Assembly: GCA_029260765.1 (NCBI GenBank)
Contig: JAJDCP010000075.1
Coordinates: 1 to 64,000, forward strand
Source: Planctomycetota bacterium
Lineage (GTDB): Bacteria; Planctomycetota; J058; JAJDCP01
Direction of reading: 5' to 3'
DNA length: 64,000 nucleotides
Shown here: positions 44,529 to 54,800 of the stretch, one piece after another
Layout of the letters: each line of letters starts with the position of its first letter
Numbering within the stretch: position 1 is the stretch's first letter
Position numbers and translations under genes: made by a program
The notes under the pieces: model-generated
Databases searched by the model: none
What the model was told of the DNA's origin: nothing
Seen by the model: the letters and a program-made list of their open reading frames with translations, nothing else

Positions 44529-47500
44529 AGCCGCGCTCCGGCCCAGCCTCGACCAGCTGCCTGCGCATGCCCCCGAACTGCACCGTCCCGGGACCCAGCA
44601 CACCGACCAGCGCCGCGGTCAAGCCATCAGAGGGCTCGACCGAATAGCTCGAAGAGCGGATGCGGCAGGTGCTTCCGTTCTCGAGCCGCACATTGAAGAA
44701 CAAGGCCAGCTTGCCCGGGTGGTGGCCGAGAATCTCGTGCACGCGATCGAGCGTCTTCGGCCCCACTTTTCCTTCATCCAGGCGCAACGTCAGGTGCGTC
44801 GCCACCGTCCCGGAGACCTGCTCGGGCTTCATGATGGTGTCGATCTTCACGCTCGGATCTTCTCGATTGGTGTCGACCTTGCCCGCGATGAACAGGATCG
44901 CATCTTCGACAAGTAGCTCGCCGACCTCTTTGAAGGTGCGCGAAAACACCACCGCTTCGCAATGGCCGTGCATGTCTTCGAGATTCAGGAACGCCATGGT
45001 GTTGCCGTTCTTGTCGAGATGCCGCCGCATGCTCTGGATCAGGACTCCCATCACCACCTGGGTGTCCATCGGCAAGCCCTTCAGCTCACGGGTGGTGTGG
45101 GTCGAGTACTTGCTGACCAGATCGTTGTGCTCTTTCAGCGGGTGGCTCGACATGTAGAAGCCGAGGGTCTCTTTCTCGAACTGCAGGCGTTCGCGCTCGG
45201 AGAACTCTTCCACATCCGGATAGCTCACCTCCGCATCGGACTTCTCGTCGAAGGTGTCGAAGAAGGTCATCTGGCCGGCGGCCTTGTCCTTCTGCACGCT
45301 CTGCCCTTGTTTCATCGCGTTCTCGAGCACGGCGAGCAGCTGTTTGCGGTTGGCCCCCATGTTGTCGAAACAGCCCGACTTGATCAGGCTCTCCATCCCC
45401 CCCTTGTTGCAGGAGTGCAGATCGACACGCTCGCAGAAGTCGAAGATCGAGCTGAACGGGCTCTCCTTGCGGGCCTGATTGATGCTCTCGATGGCCTTCA
45501 GCCCCAGCCCCTTGATCGCCGACAACCCGTAATGGATGGTCTTGTCGCCCTGCGGCGTGAAGTTCCGCCCGCTGCTGTTGACGTGCGGGGGCAGAATCTC
45601 GAGCCCGTGCTTCTCGCACTCGGCCAGATAATCGACCACCTTGTCGGTGTTCTGGAACTCTGAGCTGATCAGGCTCGCCATATACTCGATCTGGTAGTTG
45701 GCCTTCAACCAGGCCGTCCGGTAGGCGATCAGCGCGTAGGCCGCCGAGTGGCTCTTGTTGAAGCCGTAGCCCGCGAAGAACTCCATCAGCTCCCAAGTAC
45801 CGCTGGCGACCTTCTCGGGGACGCCGTTGGCCTGCGCGCCCTCGACAAACTTGCCGCGGAACTTGGCCATCAACTCGACCTTCTTCTTGCCCATCGCCTT
45901 ACGCAGCGAGTCGGCCTGGTTCATCGAGAAACCAGCCATCTTGTTGGCGATCCGCATCACCTGTTCCTGATACAGGATGACTCCGTTGGTCTCGGAGAGG
46001 ATCGGCTCGAGGATTGGGTGGCTGTACTCGATGGCCTGGCGGCCGTGCTTGCACTCGATGTAGGTGTCGACCATTCCGCTGCCCAGTGGCCCCGGTCGGT
46101 ACAAGGCCACCAGCGCGATCAAGTCGGTGAAGCGGTCCGGCTTCAGGCGTGAGATGATGTCGCGGAAACCGCTGGACTCGAACTGGAACACACCGATCGA
46201 GTCGCCCCGCATCAACATCTCGTAGGTTCGATCGGCGGTCTCGCCGCCATCGAGGGCGATCGACCCGATATCGATCTTCGTACCCCGGTTGGCTTCGATG
46301 TTGCGCACGGCGTTGTGGATCACCGTCAGCGTGCGCAGGCCAAGGAAGTCCATCTTCAGCAGGCCGATCTCTTCGAGCACATCCATCGTGAACTGCGTCA
46401 CGATTTCACCCTTCGAACGGGCCAGAGGCACGAGGTTCGACAACTCCTGCGACCCGATCACCACACCGCAGGCGTGGGTACCGGTGTGGCGCTTGAGCCC
46501 TTCGAGCTTGCGCGCAAAGTCGAACAGCTCGCGCAACTTGACATCGGACTCGTACTCTTTCTGCAGCTCGGGCTCACGGTCAAAGGCTTTGGCGAGCGTC
46601 ATCTTCGGATCCGGCGGGACCAGCTTCGCGAGCCGGTCGACAGTCGACAAGGGAATGTCGAGGGCACGTCCGACATCACGCAGTACCCCACGGGCCGCCA
46701 GGGTACCGAAGGTGATGATCTGCGCGACGCACTTCTCGCCGTACTTCTCACGTACGTACTGGATCACCTGCTCGCGCCCGTCATTGCAGAAGTCGACGTC
46801 GATATCCGGCATCGAGATGCGCTCGGCGTTCAGGAAACGCTCGAACAGCAGGTCGTACTCGAGGGGATCGACGTCGGTGATGCGCAGGTTGTAGGCGACG
46901 ATGCTACCAGCCGCCGAGCCCCGCCCCGGGCCGACGGGGATGCCCTGCTCGCGGGCAAAGCGGATGAAGTCCCAGACGATCAGGAAGTACGACTCGAAAC
47001 CCAGTCGCTGGATGACCTCGATCTCGTACTGCGTGCGGGCTTTGGCCTCTTCAGGGACGGGATCGCCATAACGCTCGCGAGCGCCCTCCCAGACCAGGTC
47101 GATGAAGTATTTCAGCGGCTCGGGAGCGACCTTCTCCGTCTTCTTCTTCGGCGGAGAGAAGACGGGCAGGTGGCGGCTCTTGAAATCGAGCTCGACCTCA
47201 CAGCGTGCCGCGATGTCGAGGCTGGTCTGCAAAGCATCAGGGCAATAGCTGAATTTCTGATGCATCTCCTCGATGCCGTGGAAGTACAGATCGCGCGTCT
47301 CCATCCGCCAGCGATCTGGATTGTCGCGCGTCTTGCCGGTCCCGATGCAGAGCAGCATGTCCTGAACCAGGTAGTCCGGTTTCTCAACGTAGTGCACATC
47401 CCCCGTCGCCACCGGCGGGATGCCCACTTCCTTCGCGAGCTGCAGCAGGCCTTTGTTGACCTTGGTCTGCATATCGAGGCCGTTTTCCTGGATCTCGAGG

Positions 47501-48024
47501 AAGAAGTTCCCCTCCCCCAGGATGGAGGTGTACTCTTTGGCGACCTCGCGGGCGCGCTCGATGTCGTCTTTGAGCAGCCAGTGGTTCACTTCACCGCGCA
47601 AACAGGAAGACAGCCCGATCAGGCCATCGCCGAACTCGCGCAGCAACTCTTTGTCGATACGTGGTTTGCGGTAGAAGCCGTCGAGATGCGCCGCCGAGAT
47701 CAACTTGCCCAGGTTCTTGTAGCCCTGGTTGTTGCGCGCCAACAGCACCAGGTGGTAGTTCGAGAGCTCGCCGCGCTTGTGGCTCTTGACCGAGCGGGGT
47801 CCGGGCGCGATGTAGGCCTCGCAGCCCAGAATCGGCCGGATCCCCTGCTTCTTACAAGCTTTGTAGAAGCTGACCGCCCCGTACAGCACGCCATGGTCGG
47901 TCAGGGCGACGCTGTGCATGCCGGCTTCTTTGGCCTTGCGTGCGAGCTGGTCGCATCGCGCCGCGCCGTCGAGCAGGCTGTTGTCGCTGTGCACGTGAAG
48001 GTGGACGAAATCCCTGGCTGCCAT
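44509..48024 (-). CDS. dnaE: DNA polymerase III alpha subunit
   Basis: The 1171-residue replicative polymerase has an N-terminal PHP domain (HLHVHSDNSLLDGA), the DnaE palm with catalytic Asp residues in ISMPDIDVDF, the fingers region (SHSAAYALIAYRTAWLK), helix-hairpin-helix and a C-terminal OB fold. Length fits DnaE1. No proofreading exonuclease domain is present, as in the DnaE rather than PolC class. The start at 48024 gives the standard N-terminus. A minus-strand TATAGT (ACTATA at 48054-48059) 30 bases upstream may be its -10 box, with an indifferent -35 box. Upstream is the EF-hand gene, separated by a hairpin. Confidence 0.97.
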   Translation of the reverse strand: MAARDFVHLHVHSDNSLLDGAARCDQLARKAKEAGMHSVALTDHGVLYGAVSFYKACKKQGIRPILGCEAYIAPGPRSVKSHKRGELSNYHLVLLARNNQGYKNLGKLISAAHLDGFYRKPRIDKELLREFGDGLIGLSSCLRGEVNHWLLKDDIERAREVAKEYTSILGEGNFFLEIQENGLDMQTKVNKGLLQLAKEVGIPPVATGDVHYVEKPDYLVQDMLLCIGTGKTRDNPDRWRMETRDLYFHGIEEMHQKFSYCPDALQTSLDIAARCEVELDFKSRHLPVFSPPKKKTEKVAPEPLKYFIDLVWEGARERYGDPVPEEAKARTQYEIEVIQRLGFESYFLIVWDFIRFAREQGIPVGPGRGSAAGSIVAYNLRITDVDPLEYDLLFERFLNAERISMPDIDVDFCNDGREQVIQYVREKYGEKCVAQIITFGTLAARGVLRDVGRALDIPLSTVDRLAKLVPPDPKMTLAKAFDREPELQKEYESDVKLRELFDFARKLEGLKRHTGTHACGVVIGSQELSNLVPLARSKGEIVTQFTMDVLEEIGLLKMDFLGLRTLTVIHNAVRNIEANRGTKIDIGSIALDGGETADRTYEMLMRGDSIGVFQFESSGFRDIISRLKPDRFTDLIALVALYRPGPLGSGMVDTYIECKHGRQAIEYSHPILEPILSETNGVILYQEQVMRIANKMAGFSMNQADSLRKAMGKKKVELMAKFRGKFVEGAQANGVPEKVASGTWELMEFFAGYGFNKSHSAAYALIAYRTAWLKANYQIEYMASLISSEFQNTDKVVDYLAECEKHGLEILPPHVNSSGRNFTPQGDKTIHYGLSAIKGLGLKAIESINQARKESPFSSIFDFCERVDLHSCNKGGMESLIKSGCFDNMGANRKQLLAVLENAMKQGQSVQKDKAAGQMTFFDTFDEKSDAEVSYPDVEEFSERERLQFEKETLGFYMSSHPLKEHNDLVSKYSTHTTRELKGLPMDTQVVMGVLIQSMRRHLDKNGNTMAFLNLEDMHGHCEAVVFSRTFKEVGELLVEDAILFIAGKVDTNREDPSVKIDTIMKPEQVSGTVATHLTLRLDEGKVGPKTLDRVHEILGHHPGKLALFFNVRLENGSTCRIRSSSYSVEPSDGLTAALVGVLGPGTVQFGGMRRQLVEAGPERGFRRSRG

Positions 48025-48092
48025 GATGGGCCTCGTGGGCAGTGAAGACCCGAACTATACCCGAGGGCCCCGTCAAAACCATCCCGATGCCA

Positions 48093-48116
48093 GACAGCGC
48101 GCCGGAGCGCGCTGTC
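48093..48116 (-). terminator. Hairpin between the EF-hand gene and dnaE
   Basis: GACAGCGCGC, loop CGGA, GCGCGCTGTC: a perfect 10-base-pair hairpin, 30 bases past the EF-hand gene stop (minus strand). The T-run is poor (TGGTTTT, some bases later), so it may be a weak or Rho-assisted terminator. Confidence 0.5.
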
Positions 48117-48145
48117 ATGCTGCCTCGAGGGATGACCTTCAGAGA

Positions 48146-48865
48146 TCAGATCGGCGAGCTGCCGTTGGCCTGCAGCCAAGCGCCGATCTCACGCATCGTG
48201 ACGCTGCCGTCCCCATCTTCGTCGACGTCGGTGAAGGAGGCCGTGGCGCTCGCAGGCCATTCGGTAGCGCTGAGCGCATGATCGCCGTCGGCGTCCGCCG
48301 CCTGGAAGGCCGCGGCGGCCCCTTGCCGCAGCTGGCGCTGCGCGGCCACGTAGGTATCGAACTCCGCCTGGGTCACCTGACCATCGCCGTCCGCGTCCGC
48401 CGCCAACAGCTTGGCAGGGTCTCGGGAAGCCGCGATCTCGGCGGCGTCGAGCACACCGTCATCGTTGGCATCGACGTGATCGAAGACCCGCTGCATCGCC
48501 TGGGCGGCCATGTAGTCGCGGAGCTCATCGATCGTGACGCCGCCATCGCCATCCGCGTCGGCCAGCATGATGTCGAAGTTGCCGGGAGCATTGGCGGCTT
48601 CGGTCGCATCGATCACGCCGTCGGAATTGGCGTCGAGACGATGGAACATGCGCCCGACCTGGCGCTGCCCGCCGCCCGGCCCGCCGCCACCACCTGGGCC
48701 ACCGGGCCCCCCACCGCCGCCGGGACCTCCTCCGCCACCGGGACCACCATGACCACCACCTGGACCACCGCCACCACCTGGGCCGCCACCGCCTCCGGGT
48801 CCCTGCGCCAGCAACGGCGCCGCCAAGAGCACGAGCATAATTCCCAACCATTTCGACAAACGCAT
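48146..48865 (-). CDS. Exported EF-hand calcium-binding protein with Gly-Pro repeat
   Basis: The 239-residue protein has a signal peptide (LGIMLVLLAAPLLAQ), then about 40 residues of Gly-Pro-Gly-Gly repeats, then six EF-hand-type loops: DANSDGVIDATE, DADGDGGVTIDE, DANDDGVLDAAE, DADGDGQVTQAE, DADGDHALSATE and DEDGDGSVTMRE. Such proteins bind calcium at the cell surface. The DxDxDG loops with Glu at position 12 are mostly intact. GGGAGG lies before the ATG at 48865. The low-complexity repeat is GC-rich and could vary in length between strains. It is upstream of dnaE on the same strand. Confidence 0.93.
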   Translation of the reverse strand: MRLSKWLGIMLVLLAAPLLAQGPGGGGGPGGGGGPGGGHGGPGGGGGPGGGGGPGGPGGGGGPGGGQRQVGRMFHRLDANSDGVIDATEAANAPGNFDIMLADADGDGGVTIDELRDYMAAQAMQRVFDHVDANDDGVLDAAEIAASRDPAKLLAADADGDGQVTQAEFDTYVAAQRQLRQGAAAAFQAADADGDHALSATEWPASATASFTDVDEDGDGSVTMREIGAWLQANGSSPI

Positions 48866-49226
48866 CGCAAACCTCCCGTTTGATGCCTGCTTCCACCTGC
48901 GCGCTCGGGAGGGCACTCCTCCGATGCGCTACATGGGAACCTCAGTGCAAAGCCCAGACCAATCGCGCACGCTGCTCGCAATCTCCCGCGACGCCTTTGC
49001 CAGGCCGTCGCAGGCGTATCACATTTTCCCACGCCAGGACTGTCGCGTCGCAAAACGCCCATCGCGGCAGAGACACTGCCAACCTGCAGTTGGCACTTCG
49101 GCCGGCCGCCTCTCTTCCCGATTTGCGGCTTGATGTGCCATCCCCTTTGTGCCACAACCCAGCAAGCCGGAACCGGCTGGGGGCGATCCCAAGCGACGTT
49201 TCTGGCCGACCTCATGGGGCGACGCG

Positions 49227-49586
49227 ATGCAACCTGACTCGATCGACGCGGAAGGCTCACGCGACGAGCTTCTGGCCGTGCGCTGTCCTGAGTGCGGGGA
49301 GAAGACCTACTACCTCATCCAGCTTGACGACGACGTGCCGCGCGCCTGCGTGTCCCGCTGCCCCGACTGTGGGTTCACCAGCATCGCCGCCACGGGCCGC
49401 CTGAAGTGGGTCGAGGAGCTGATGCGCGAGACGGCGCTGCGCCTGAAGGAGGCCCTCCAAGAGAAGTCCATCAATGCCAGCATCGAGCTCAAGGTCCGCC
49501 TCGACCCATCGGGCGACTCGATCCGCGTGCGCGACACGGCCTTCAACCCCGAAGACAACCCCTACCCGAACACGCTCTTCGAATAG
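49227..49586 (+). CDS. Small zinc-ribbon protein, unknown function
   Basis: The 119-residue protein contains AVRCPECGEKTYYLIQLDDD followed by CPDCGFTS, a four-Cys zinc ribbon, then charged helices (LMRETALRLKEALQEKSINA) and a short beta region. It resembles transcript- or ribosome-associated zinc-finger proteins but no specific family is clear. The ATG at 49227 is chosen over the GTG at 49149 because the first 26 residues of the longer form are Pro-rich and lack a ribosome site; neither choice is strong. The MORN-repeat gene follows after 80 bases. Confidence 0.7.
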   Translation: MQPDSIDAEGSRDELLAVRCPECGEKTYYLIQLDDDVPRACVSRCPDCGFTSIAATGRLKWVEELMRETALRLKEALQEKSINASIELKVRLDPSGDSIRVRDTAFNPEDNPYPNTLFE

Positions 49587-49665
49587 CAGCTGTCCCCCCG
49601 GCGTCGGTTGCCAGGGCCCGGGCCCAAATGCTACTCTGGCCGCAGAATCCGGCCCGGAGGTTCTC

Positions 49666-50418
49666 ATGCGCGCCACACTGCTGACTCTGTTGCTGCTGAC
49701 CGCACTCGCCCAGGCGCAGGACGAGCTCGATGCCGACTTCCTCGCGCAGCTCGCCACCCTCGAGCGCTACGCTCTGCCCGCCGGCTCCGAAGAGGCCGAG
49801 GCTCTCGAAGACCTTATGGACTGCCTCGGCGACCCCGACTTCGCCACCCGCGAAACCGCCGAGCAAGAGCTGGCCGCTCGCGGTATCCAGGCTGTCCCTG
49901 CATTGGTCGCCCGGCTCAACGACGGGCCGATGCCCGAGGAGGCGTTCCGCATCGACTCGCTGCTACGCAATCTGGTCCAGGAGATGTGGCTCGACAGCCG
50001 CACCTACCGCGACGGCACCCCCAAGAGTGAGACGCTGCGCTTCGGAAGCGACAAATGGGGCGAATGCCGCTGGTACAAGAACGGCCAGCTGCGCGAAGTC
50101 AAACGCTTCCGTGCCGGCGAGCCTGCCGGAGTCTGGCAGACCTGGCATGACAACGGACAGCTGAAAGAGCGCTACACGTTTGCGGCAGGCCAACGCCAGG
50201 GGGTGTCCCAGTCCTGGTGGGAAGATGGCTCGCTCGCACGCGAGTGCTACTACCTTGATGACCAGCTCGACGGCAGCTGGAAATCGTGGCAGCGGGGAGG
50301 ACAGCTCTACCTCGAGGGCACCTACCAGAAAGGGCTGAAGCACGGAGAGTGGATCTCCTGGGCCGATCCGGAGCACCCGCGAGGCGAAACCTGGGTCGAG
50401 GGCGCACCGCAGCCTTGA
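49666..50418 (+). CDS. Exported MORN-repeat (YwqK-like) protein
   Basis: The 250-residue protein has a signal peptide (LLTLLLLTALAQAQ), a helical region with HEAT-like repeats (about residues 25-110) and at least four MORN_2 repeats (about 125-235), for example CRWYKNGQLREVKRF, VWQTWHDNGQLKERYTF, WWEDGSLARECYYL and SWQRGGQLYLEGTY. MORN_2 proteins of the YwqK group form beta meanders of unknown role, some in toxin-antitoxin-like contexts. CGGAGG is six bases before the ATG at 49666. A terminator follows the gene. Confidence 0.9.
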   Translation: MRATLLTLLLLTALAQAQDELDADFLAQLATLERYALPAGSEEAEALEDLMDCLGDPDFATRETAEQELAARGIQAVPALVARLNDGPMPEEAFRIDSLLRNLVQEMWLDSRTYRDGTPKSETLRFGSDKWGECRWYKNGQLREVKRFRAGEPAGVWQTWHDNGQLKERYTFAAGQRQGVSQSWWEDGSLARECYYLDDQLDGSWKSWQRGGQLYLEGTYQKGLKHGEWISWADPEHPRGETWVEGAPQP

Positions 50419-50440
50419 ACCAGCTTGTATTTCGGCGTCG

Positions 50441-50466
50441 GGCGGGGCTTGCAGCCCGCCGTTTTT
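50441..50466 (+). terminator. Rho-independent terminator after the MORN-repeat gene
   Basis: GGCGGG, eight-base loop, CCCGCC (50441-50460), followed by GTTTTT. It lies 23 bases after the stop codon and just before the promoter region of the coiled-coil gene. Confidence 0.8.
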
Positions 50467-50508
50467 CGTCTAAGATACAGCTGGTGGGATCCGCCGGGAG
50501 GGCGATTT

Positions 50509-51819
50509 TTGGCTGACGGAGAAGGGGCCGGACCTCGACGACTCGACCTGAGCGAGGCCTTGCGTTCAAAGACGCAGCGTACCACTCTGGCCGCGCTGGA
50601 GAAGAAGGGCTTCAAGAAGGTCAACGTCCTCAACATGAAGACGATCGAGAAGATCGTCTCCGAGGCCGTGGAAAAGAGCCTGGACCGCCGCGACGCCCAC
50701 GTCAGCGGCGAAGAGCGCGAAAAACTCGAGGCCGACGCTCGCTCTGAGTTTCTCAAGCTGCTCAAAGAGCACAAGAAGGTCGTCGCCCAGAAGAACCTGG
50801 CCGAAGGGGAAAAGTCGAAGCTTGGAAGCCAGCTCGACGCCCTGCGCGCCGAGCTCGAGGCGCAGACGGCGCGGCTCAACAGCGAGCGTGCCCGCTCGAT
50901 AGACCAGGAAAACTGGACACTCTCCCCCAGCTCATTCAGCAAGCTTGAGGGCAACATCCGCACCCTGTTCGGGCAGCTGATGAACGACGAGCGCCGCAAG
51001 GCCCTCGCAGAAGTCGGTCCCGGAGCACTGCGCGGCTTGAGCGAGCTCGAGCGACGGCTGCTCGAAATCATCGACCGCATCCTGATCGAAGAGCGCGAGC
51101 GCTTTCTCAGCACCGTACAGTCTGAGCATGAGAAGAAGGTCGGCTTGCTCGAGCGCCGCGTGGCCAAGCTCAGCCAGACGCTCTCGGAGACTGAAGACGC
51201 TCTGCGCACGGTGTACAATGCCAAGACCATCGACGGCGGCATCGCGTCGATCTACAAGGTGGTACAAGGACTCAACCTCGATGACAGCTTCCTTGTGCAG
51301 AAGAAAGAGCTGCTCAAAGAGGTCTTCGTGCAGAACCTCGTACTGCAGAAGAAAAAGATCGACGAGGCCGACAAAGAGGGCGTGCGCGACGAGGTGCTCG
51401 AGCACATGCAAAAGGAAGCGGAAGCCCTGGCTCGGGCCGAAGCGTTGGAGGCGCTGGAAGCGAGCGAGCCCGAACCTGCCGTACCCGCAGCCCCGGTAGC
51501 AAACTGGGACTTGAGCCACTCCGCCGAGCGCGCGGCTTACGTGCTCTCGGACGAGCCGACTCCCAAGAAGCTGCCTGCCGCGTCGGGCGTGTCAGGCCAC
51601 TACTGGGAATCGCCCCTCGAGCCATTGGACTCGGCTGAGCCGCTTCCGGTTCCACCCAGACCCCGCACTCCCTCGGGCCGCTATTGGGAGATTCCCTCCG
51701 AGACCTCGCTGACCCCCTCGCGTCCGGTCCAGGCACCTATGCCGCCGAGCGGCATCCGCGAGCCGAGCATCGACCTGCCGACGCCCGTCGAGCCCCTGGT
51801 GACAGAGACCGGCTTTTAG
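50509..51819 (+). CDS. Long coiled-coil protein with low-complexity C-terminus
   Basis: The 436-residue protein begins with a folded-looking basic segment (ALRSKTQRTTLAALEKKGFK), then a helical coiled coil rich in Glu/Lys/Leu (about residues 60-310), and a C-terminal third rich in Pro/Ser/Glu with two copies of a GxYWE motif (SGHYWESPLE and SGRYWEIPSE). The TTG at 50509 has GGGAGGG six bases upstream, which makes this start convincing; the open extension to 50425 covers the terminator. Cytoplasmic scaffold or cytoskeletal adaptor is inferred. A large kinase gene follows after 65 bases, possibly as partner. Confidence 0.8.
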   Translation: MADGEGAGPRRLDLSEALRSKTQRTTLAALEKKGFKKVNVLNMKTIEKIVSEAVEKSLDRRDAHVSGEEREKLEADARSEFLKLLKEHKKVVAQKNLAEGEKSKLGSQLDALRAELEAQTARLNSERARSIDQENWTLSPSSFSKLEGNIRTLFGQLMNDERRKALAEVGPGALRGLSELERRLLEIIDRILIEERERFLSTVQSEHEKKVGLLERRVAKLSQTLSETEDALRTVYNAKTIDGGIASIYKVVQGLNLDDSFLVQKKELLKEVFVQNLVLQKKKIDEADKEGVRDEVLEHMQKEAEALARAEALEALEASEPEPAVPAAPVANWDLSHSAERAAYVLSDEPTPKKLPAASGVSGHYWESPLEPLDSAEPLPVPPRPRTPSGRYWEIPSETSLTPSRPVQAPMPPSGIREPSIDLPTPVEPLVTETGF

Positions 51820-51884
51820 GGGTCCGGCCAGAGCAACAACCGGCCTCACCGCGCCCGGCCCGGGCGGCCCCAGGGGAGACTCCC

Positions 51885-54800
51885 GTGTACTGCGACGCCT
51901 GCGCCCATCCCAACCGCTCCGAGGCCCGATTCTGCGCCGCCTGCGGCAGGCCGCTGCCGGTATCGCAGCCCAGCCTTTCGACCCAGAGCACTTTGAGCGG
52001 CAGCAAGACCCTCAACGAGGCCGCCCCCGAGACCCTGAGCGGCCAGTCGACCCAGCTGGCGACCCCGGGTCCGTCGCTCAACACGACCATGTCGAGCGAG
52101 GCCGACACGGTCGCCTCGGCCGACCAGCTCGGACTGTACGCGGAGTTTGTTGGCCAGACCATCCGCGGCTACCGCGTGGAGCGTAAGCTGGGCGAAGGCG
52201 GCATGGGCGCCGTCTTCGAAGCCACCCAGCTGCAGCTCAAGCGCAAGGTCGCCATCAAGGTGCTCCCGCCCGCCATGGCCCGCGACCGCAGCCTGATCGA
52301 ACGCTTCCAGCGCGAGGCACAGCTGCTCGCCAACCTCGACAACCCCCACCTCGTGCCTGTCTACGACATGTTCAGCTTCGCCGGCCTGTTCTTCATCGTG
52401 ATGGGTTTCGCGGCAGGAGGCTCGGTCAAACAGCTGCTGCGCCGCGGAACCCTGTCCGAAGCGCGCGCCGCCTCGCTGGCCTACCAGACGGCGGTCGGCC
52501 TGCACGCTGCCGCCAGCGAAGGCATCGTGCATCGCGACATCAAGCCGGACAATCTGCTGTTGACCCGCAAAGGCCGCTTGAAGATCGCGGACTTCGGCCT
52601 GGCCAAGGCGTCCGAGGGCTCCTCGGCGCTGACCCGCACCGGCTCGGTGATGGGCACACCGCCCTACATGCCCCCCGAGCAGTGGGAAGATGGACGCAAG
52701 ACCGGGCATCGCTCCGACCTGTACGCGCTCGGCTGCGCCCTGTACGAAATGCTGGTCGGTGCCCCTCCCTACCGTGGCCCGACCACGGCGAACATGATGA
52801 AGCAGCATCTAATGGAAGAGCCGCCGGACGTGCGGGCCCGGCGCTCTGACGTGTCCGAGAGCATGGCGCTCATCATCCGCCGGCTGTTGCAGAAAGACCC
52901 CGAGCAGCGCTTTCCCGACGGACACGCCCTCGCCCAGGCGCTCGAACCCCTGATGGGGAGCACTGCGGACGCGCGCTCCGGCGCGCTGACGCCGTCGCTC
53001 CGCAGCATCGGAGGGGCGACTCTGGCGGCTTCGACGGGTGCCCCGCTGGCGCGGCCCCCGTCCCGCAAGCTGCCGCTCTGGCTGGCGCTCGCGGCGATCC
53101 TGTTGCTGTGCCTGCCGGCGGTTTTGTTTCACGGACCGCTGCGACGCTGGCTGGTCGGCAAGCCCGAGCCGCTGCCCGCGCAGGGCAGCGAGCCCGGTCT
53201 GACGGGCAGCCTGCGATTTTTGCGCCTCAGCCCCGCCAATCAACAGGCCGTGCGCTCGCTGCCCTTCGAGCTGAGCGGCCGGGTCGCCGCCGAGGGAAGA
53301 ACGCTGCCGGACAGCGTTCTGGTCGCCGGCACGCCGGTGGAGGTGGCTGCCGATGGCTCCTTCCGACACGCGCTGCAGCTCGAGGATGGCACGCACAACC
53401 TCAAGCTTCAGGCCGAGGGGGAGGTCGCCTGGCTGACCTTGGTGGTCGACACCAGGGCCCCTGGCATCGCGATCCTGCGTCCCGAGCAAGGCAGCCTGTT
53501 GAACGGCAGCTCCACGGAGATCGAGTTGCTGGTCGCAGACGCCGATGTGGCTGGAGTCTGGATCGACGAGCGCCCCGCGGCCCTGGTCACCCCGGGCCGC
53601 TACCGATTGGCCATCGATCTCCCCGACGGAGCACACGCGCTGACCATCCGCGCCGAGGACCTGGCGGGCAACCAGAGCAGCCAGCAGCTCAGCTTCGATG
53701 TCGACACACAGGGACCGGCCTTGCAGTTTCTGGCTCCGCGCTCCGGAGACACTCTCGATGCGGCACAGCTGCGGGTACGCATAGCCTGCGAGGACGCCGA
53801 TCTCGCCAGCCTGCAGGTCGCGGGACAGCCGGCAGAGAGCCTCGGCAAAGCCTGGTCGGCTGCGCTCGACCTGGCTCCAGGCCCCAACGAGATTCATGCG
53901 ACAGCCCTCGACAAAGCGGGCAACAAGACGGTTGAGACGCTGGTCGTGTTTGTCCGCGAGACGGCCGCGAGCATCGCTTTTGTCGGCGTGGCCAACGGCA
54001 GCGTGCATAGCGGCCCCGACTTGGCGCTGCGGTTGCGGGCGCAGATGCCTGGCCTGGTCAGTGTGACCGTCAACGAGCTGCCTGCCCGGCGCGACGGGGA
54101 CGCCTGGGCGATCGACCTCGTGCTGCCCGACGGCCAGGACCAGACTTTGACCGCCCGGGCGACCGACGAGCAGGGCCAGTCGATCACGGGGCAGCTGCGG
54201 GTACACATCGACCGCAGCGAGCCGCGGCTGGAGATGATCAGCCCCACCCCAGGCGCTCGAGTCGGTGACGGGCCGCTGCACGTCCGCCTGCGGGTCGAAG
54301 ACGCCAACCTGGCCGCCGTCACCGTCGCCGGACTACCGGCCCGCCGCAACGGCGATCTCTGGGAGATCGAGCTGCCCGCGCCGGAAGAAGGCGCGCAGGA
54401 GCTGCACGCTGAGGCCGTCGATGCGGGCGGCCTGCGCAGCCGGGAAACTCGTCGCATCGTGGTCGACCGCACTGCGCCTGGGGCCATTGTGCGCGCGACG
54501 CTTCAGGGCCATCTCGCGCGACTGCGGATCGAGGCCGACGAGCCCCTGGCACGTGTGCGGATCGGAGTGGGCGACTGGCGCGCGGTCAGCGGCGCCGAGG
54601 TCGACCTCGAGGTGGCGTTGCCTGCCGAGCGGGGTCCGCTCGAGCTGCTGATCGAAGACCTGGCCGGCAACCGCAGGCCCTACACCGTCGAAGCCGAGGC
54701 TCTGCGCGCACCCACTATCGAGCCGATCGTGGTGCACGGGATCTCTGCCTGGTGGGACGCCGCCGCGCTGCAGCAACAAGCCGCAGGGCAACTGCGCCAA

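Noticed and set aside
46315..48045. 576-codon plus-strand frame opposite dnaE
   Set aside because: Antisense shadow of dnaE; composition mirrors the complement of DnaE codons.
48613..48800. Possible CRISPR-like or tandem-repeat array around the GGC/CCA-rich stretch
   Set aside because: It is the Gly-Pro codon repeat of the EF-hand protein; there are no spacers.
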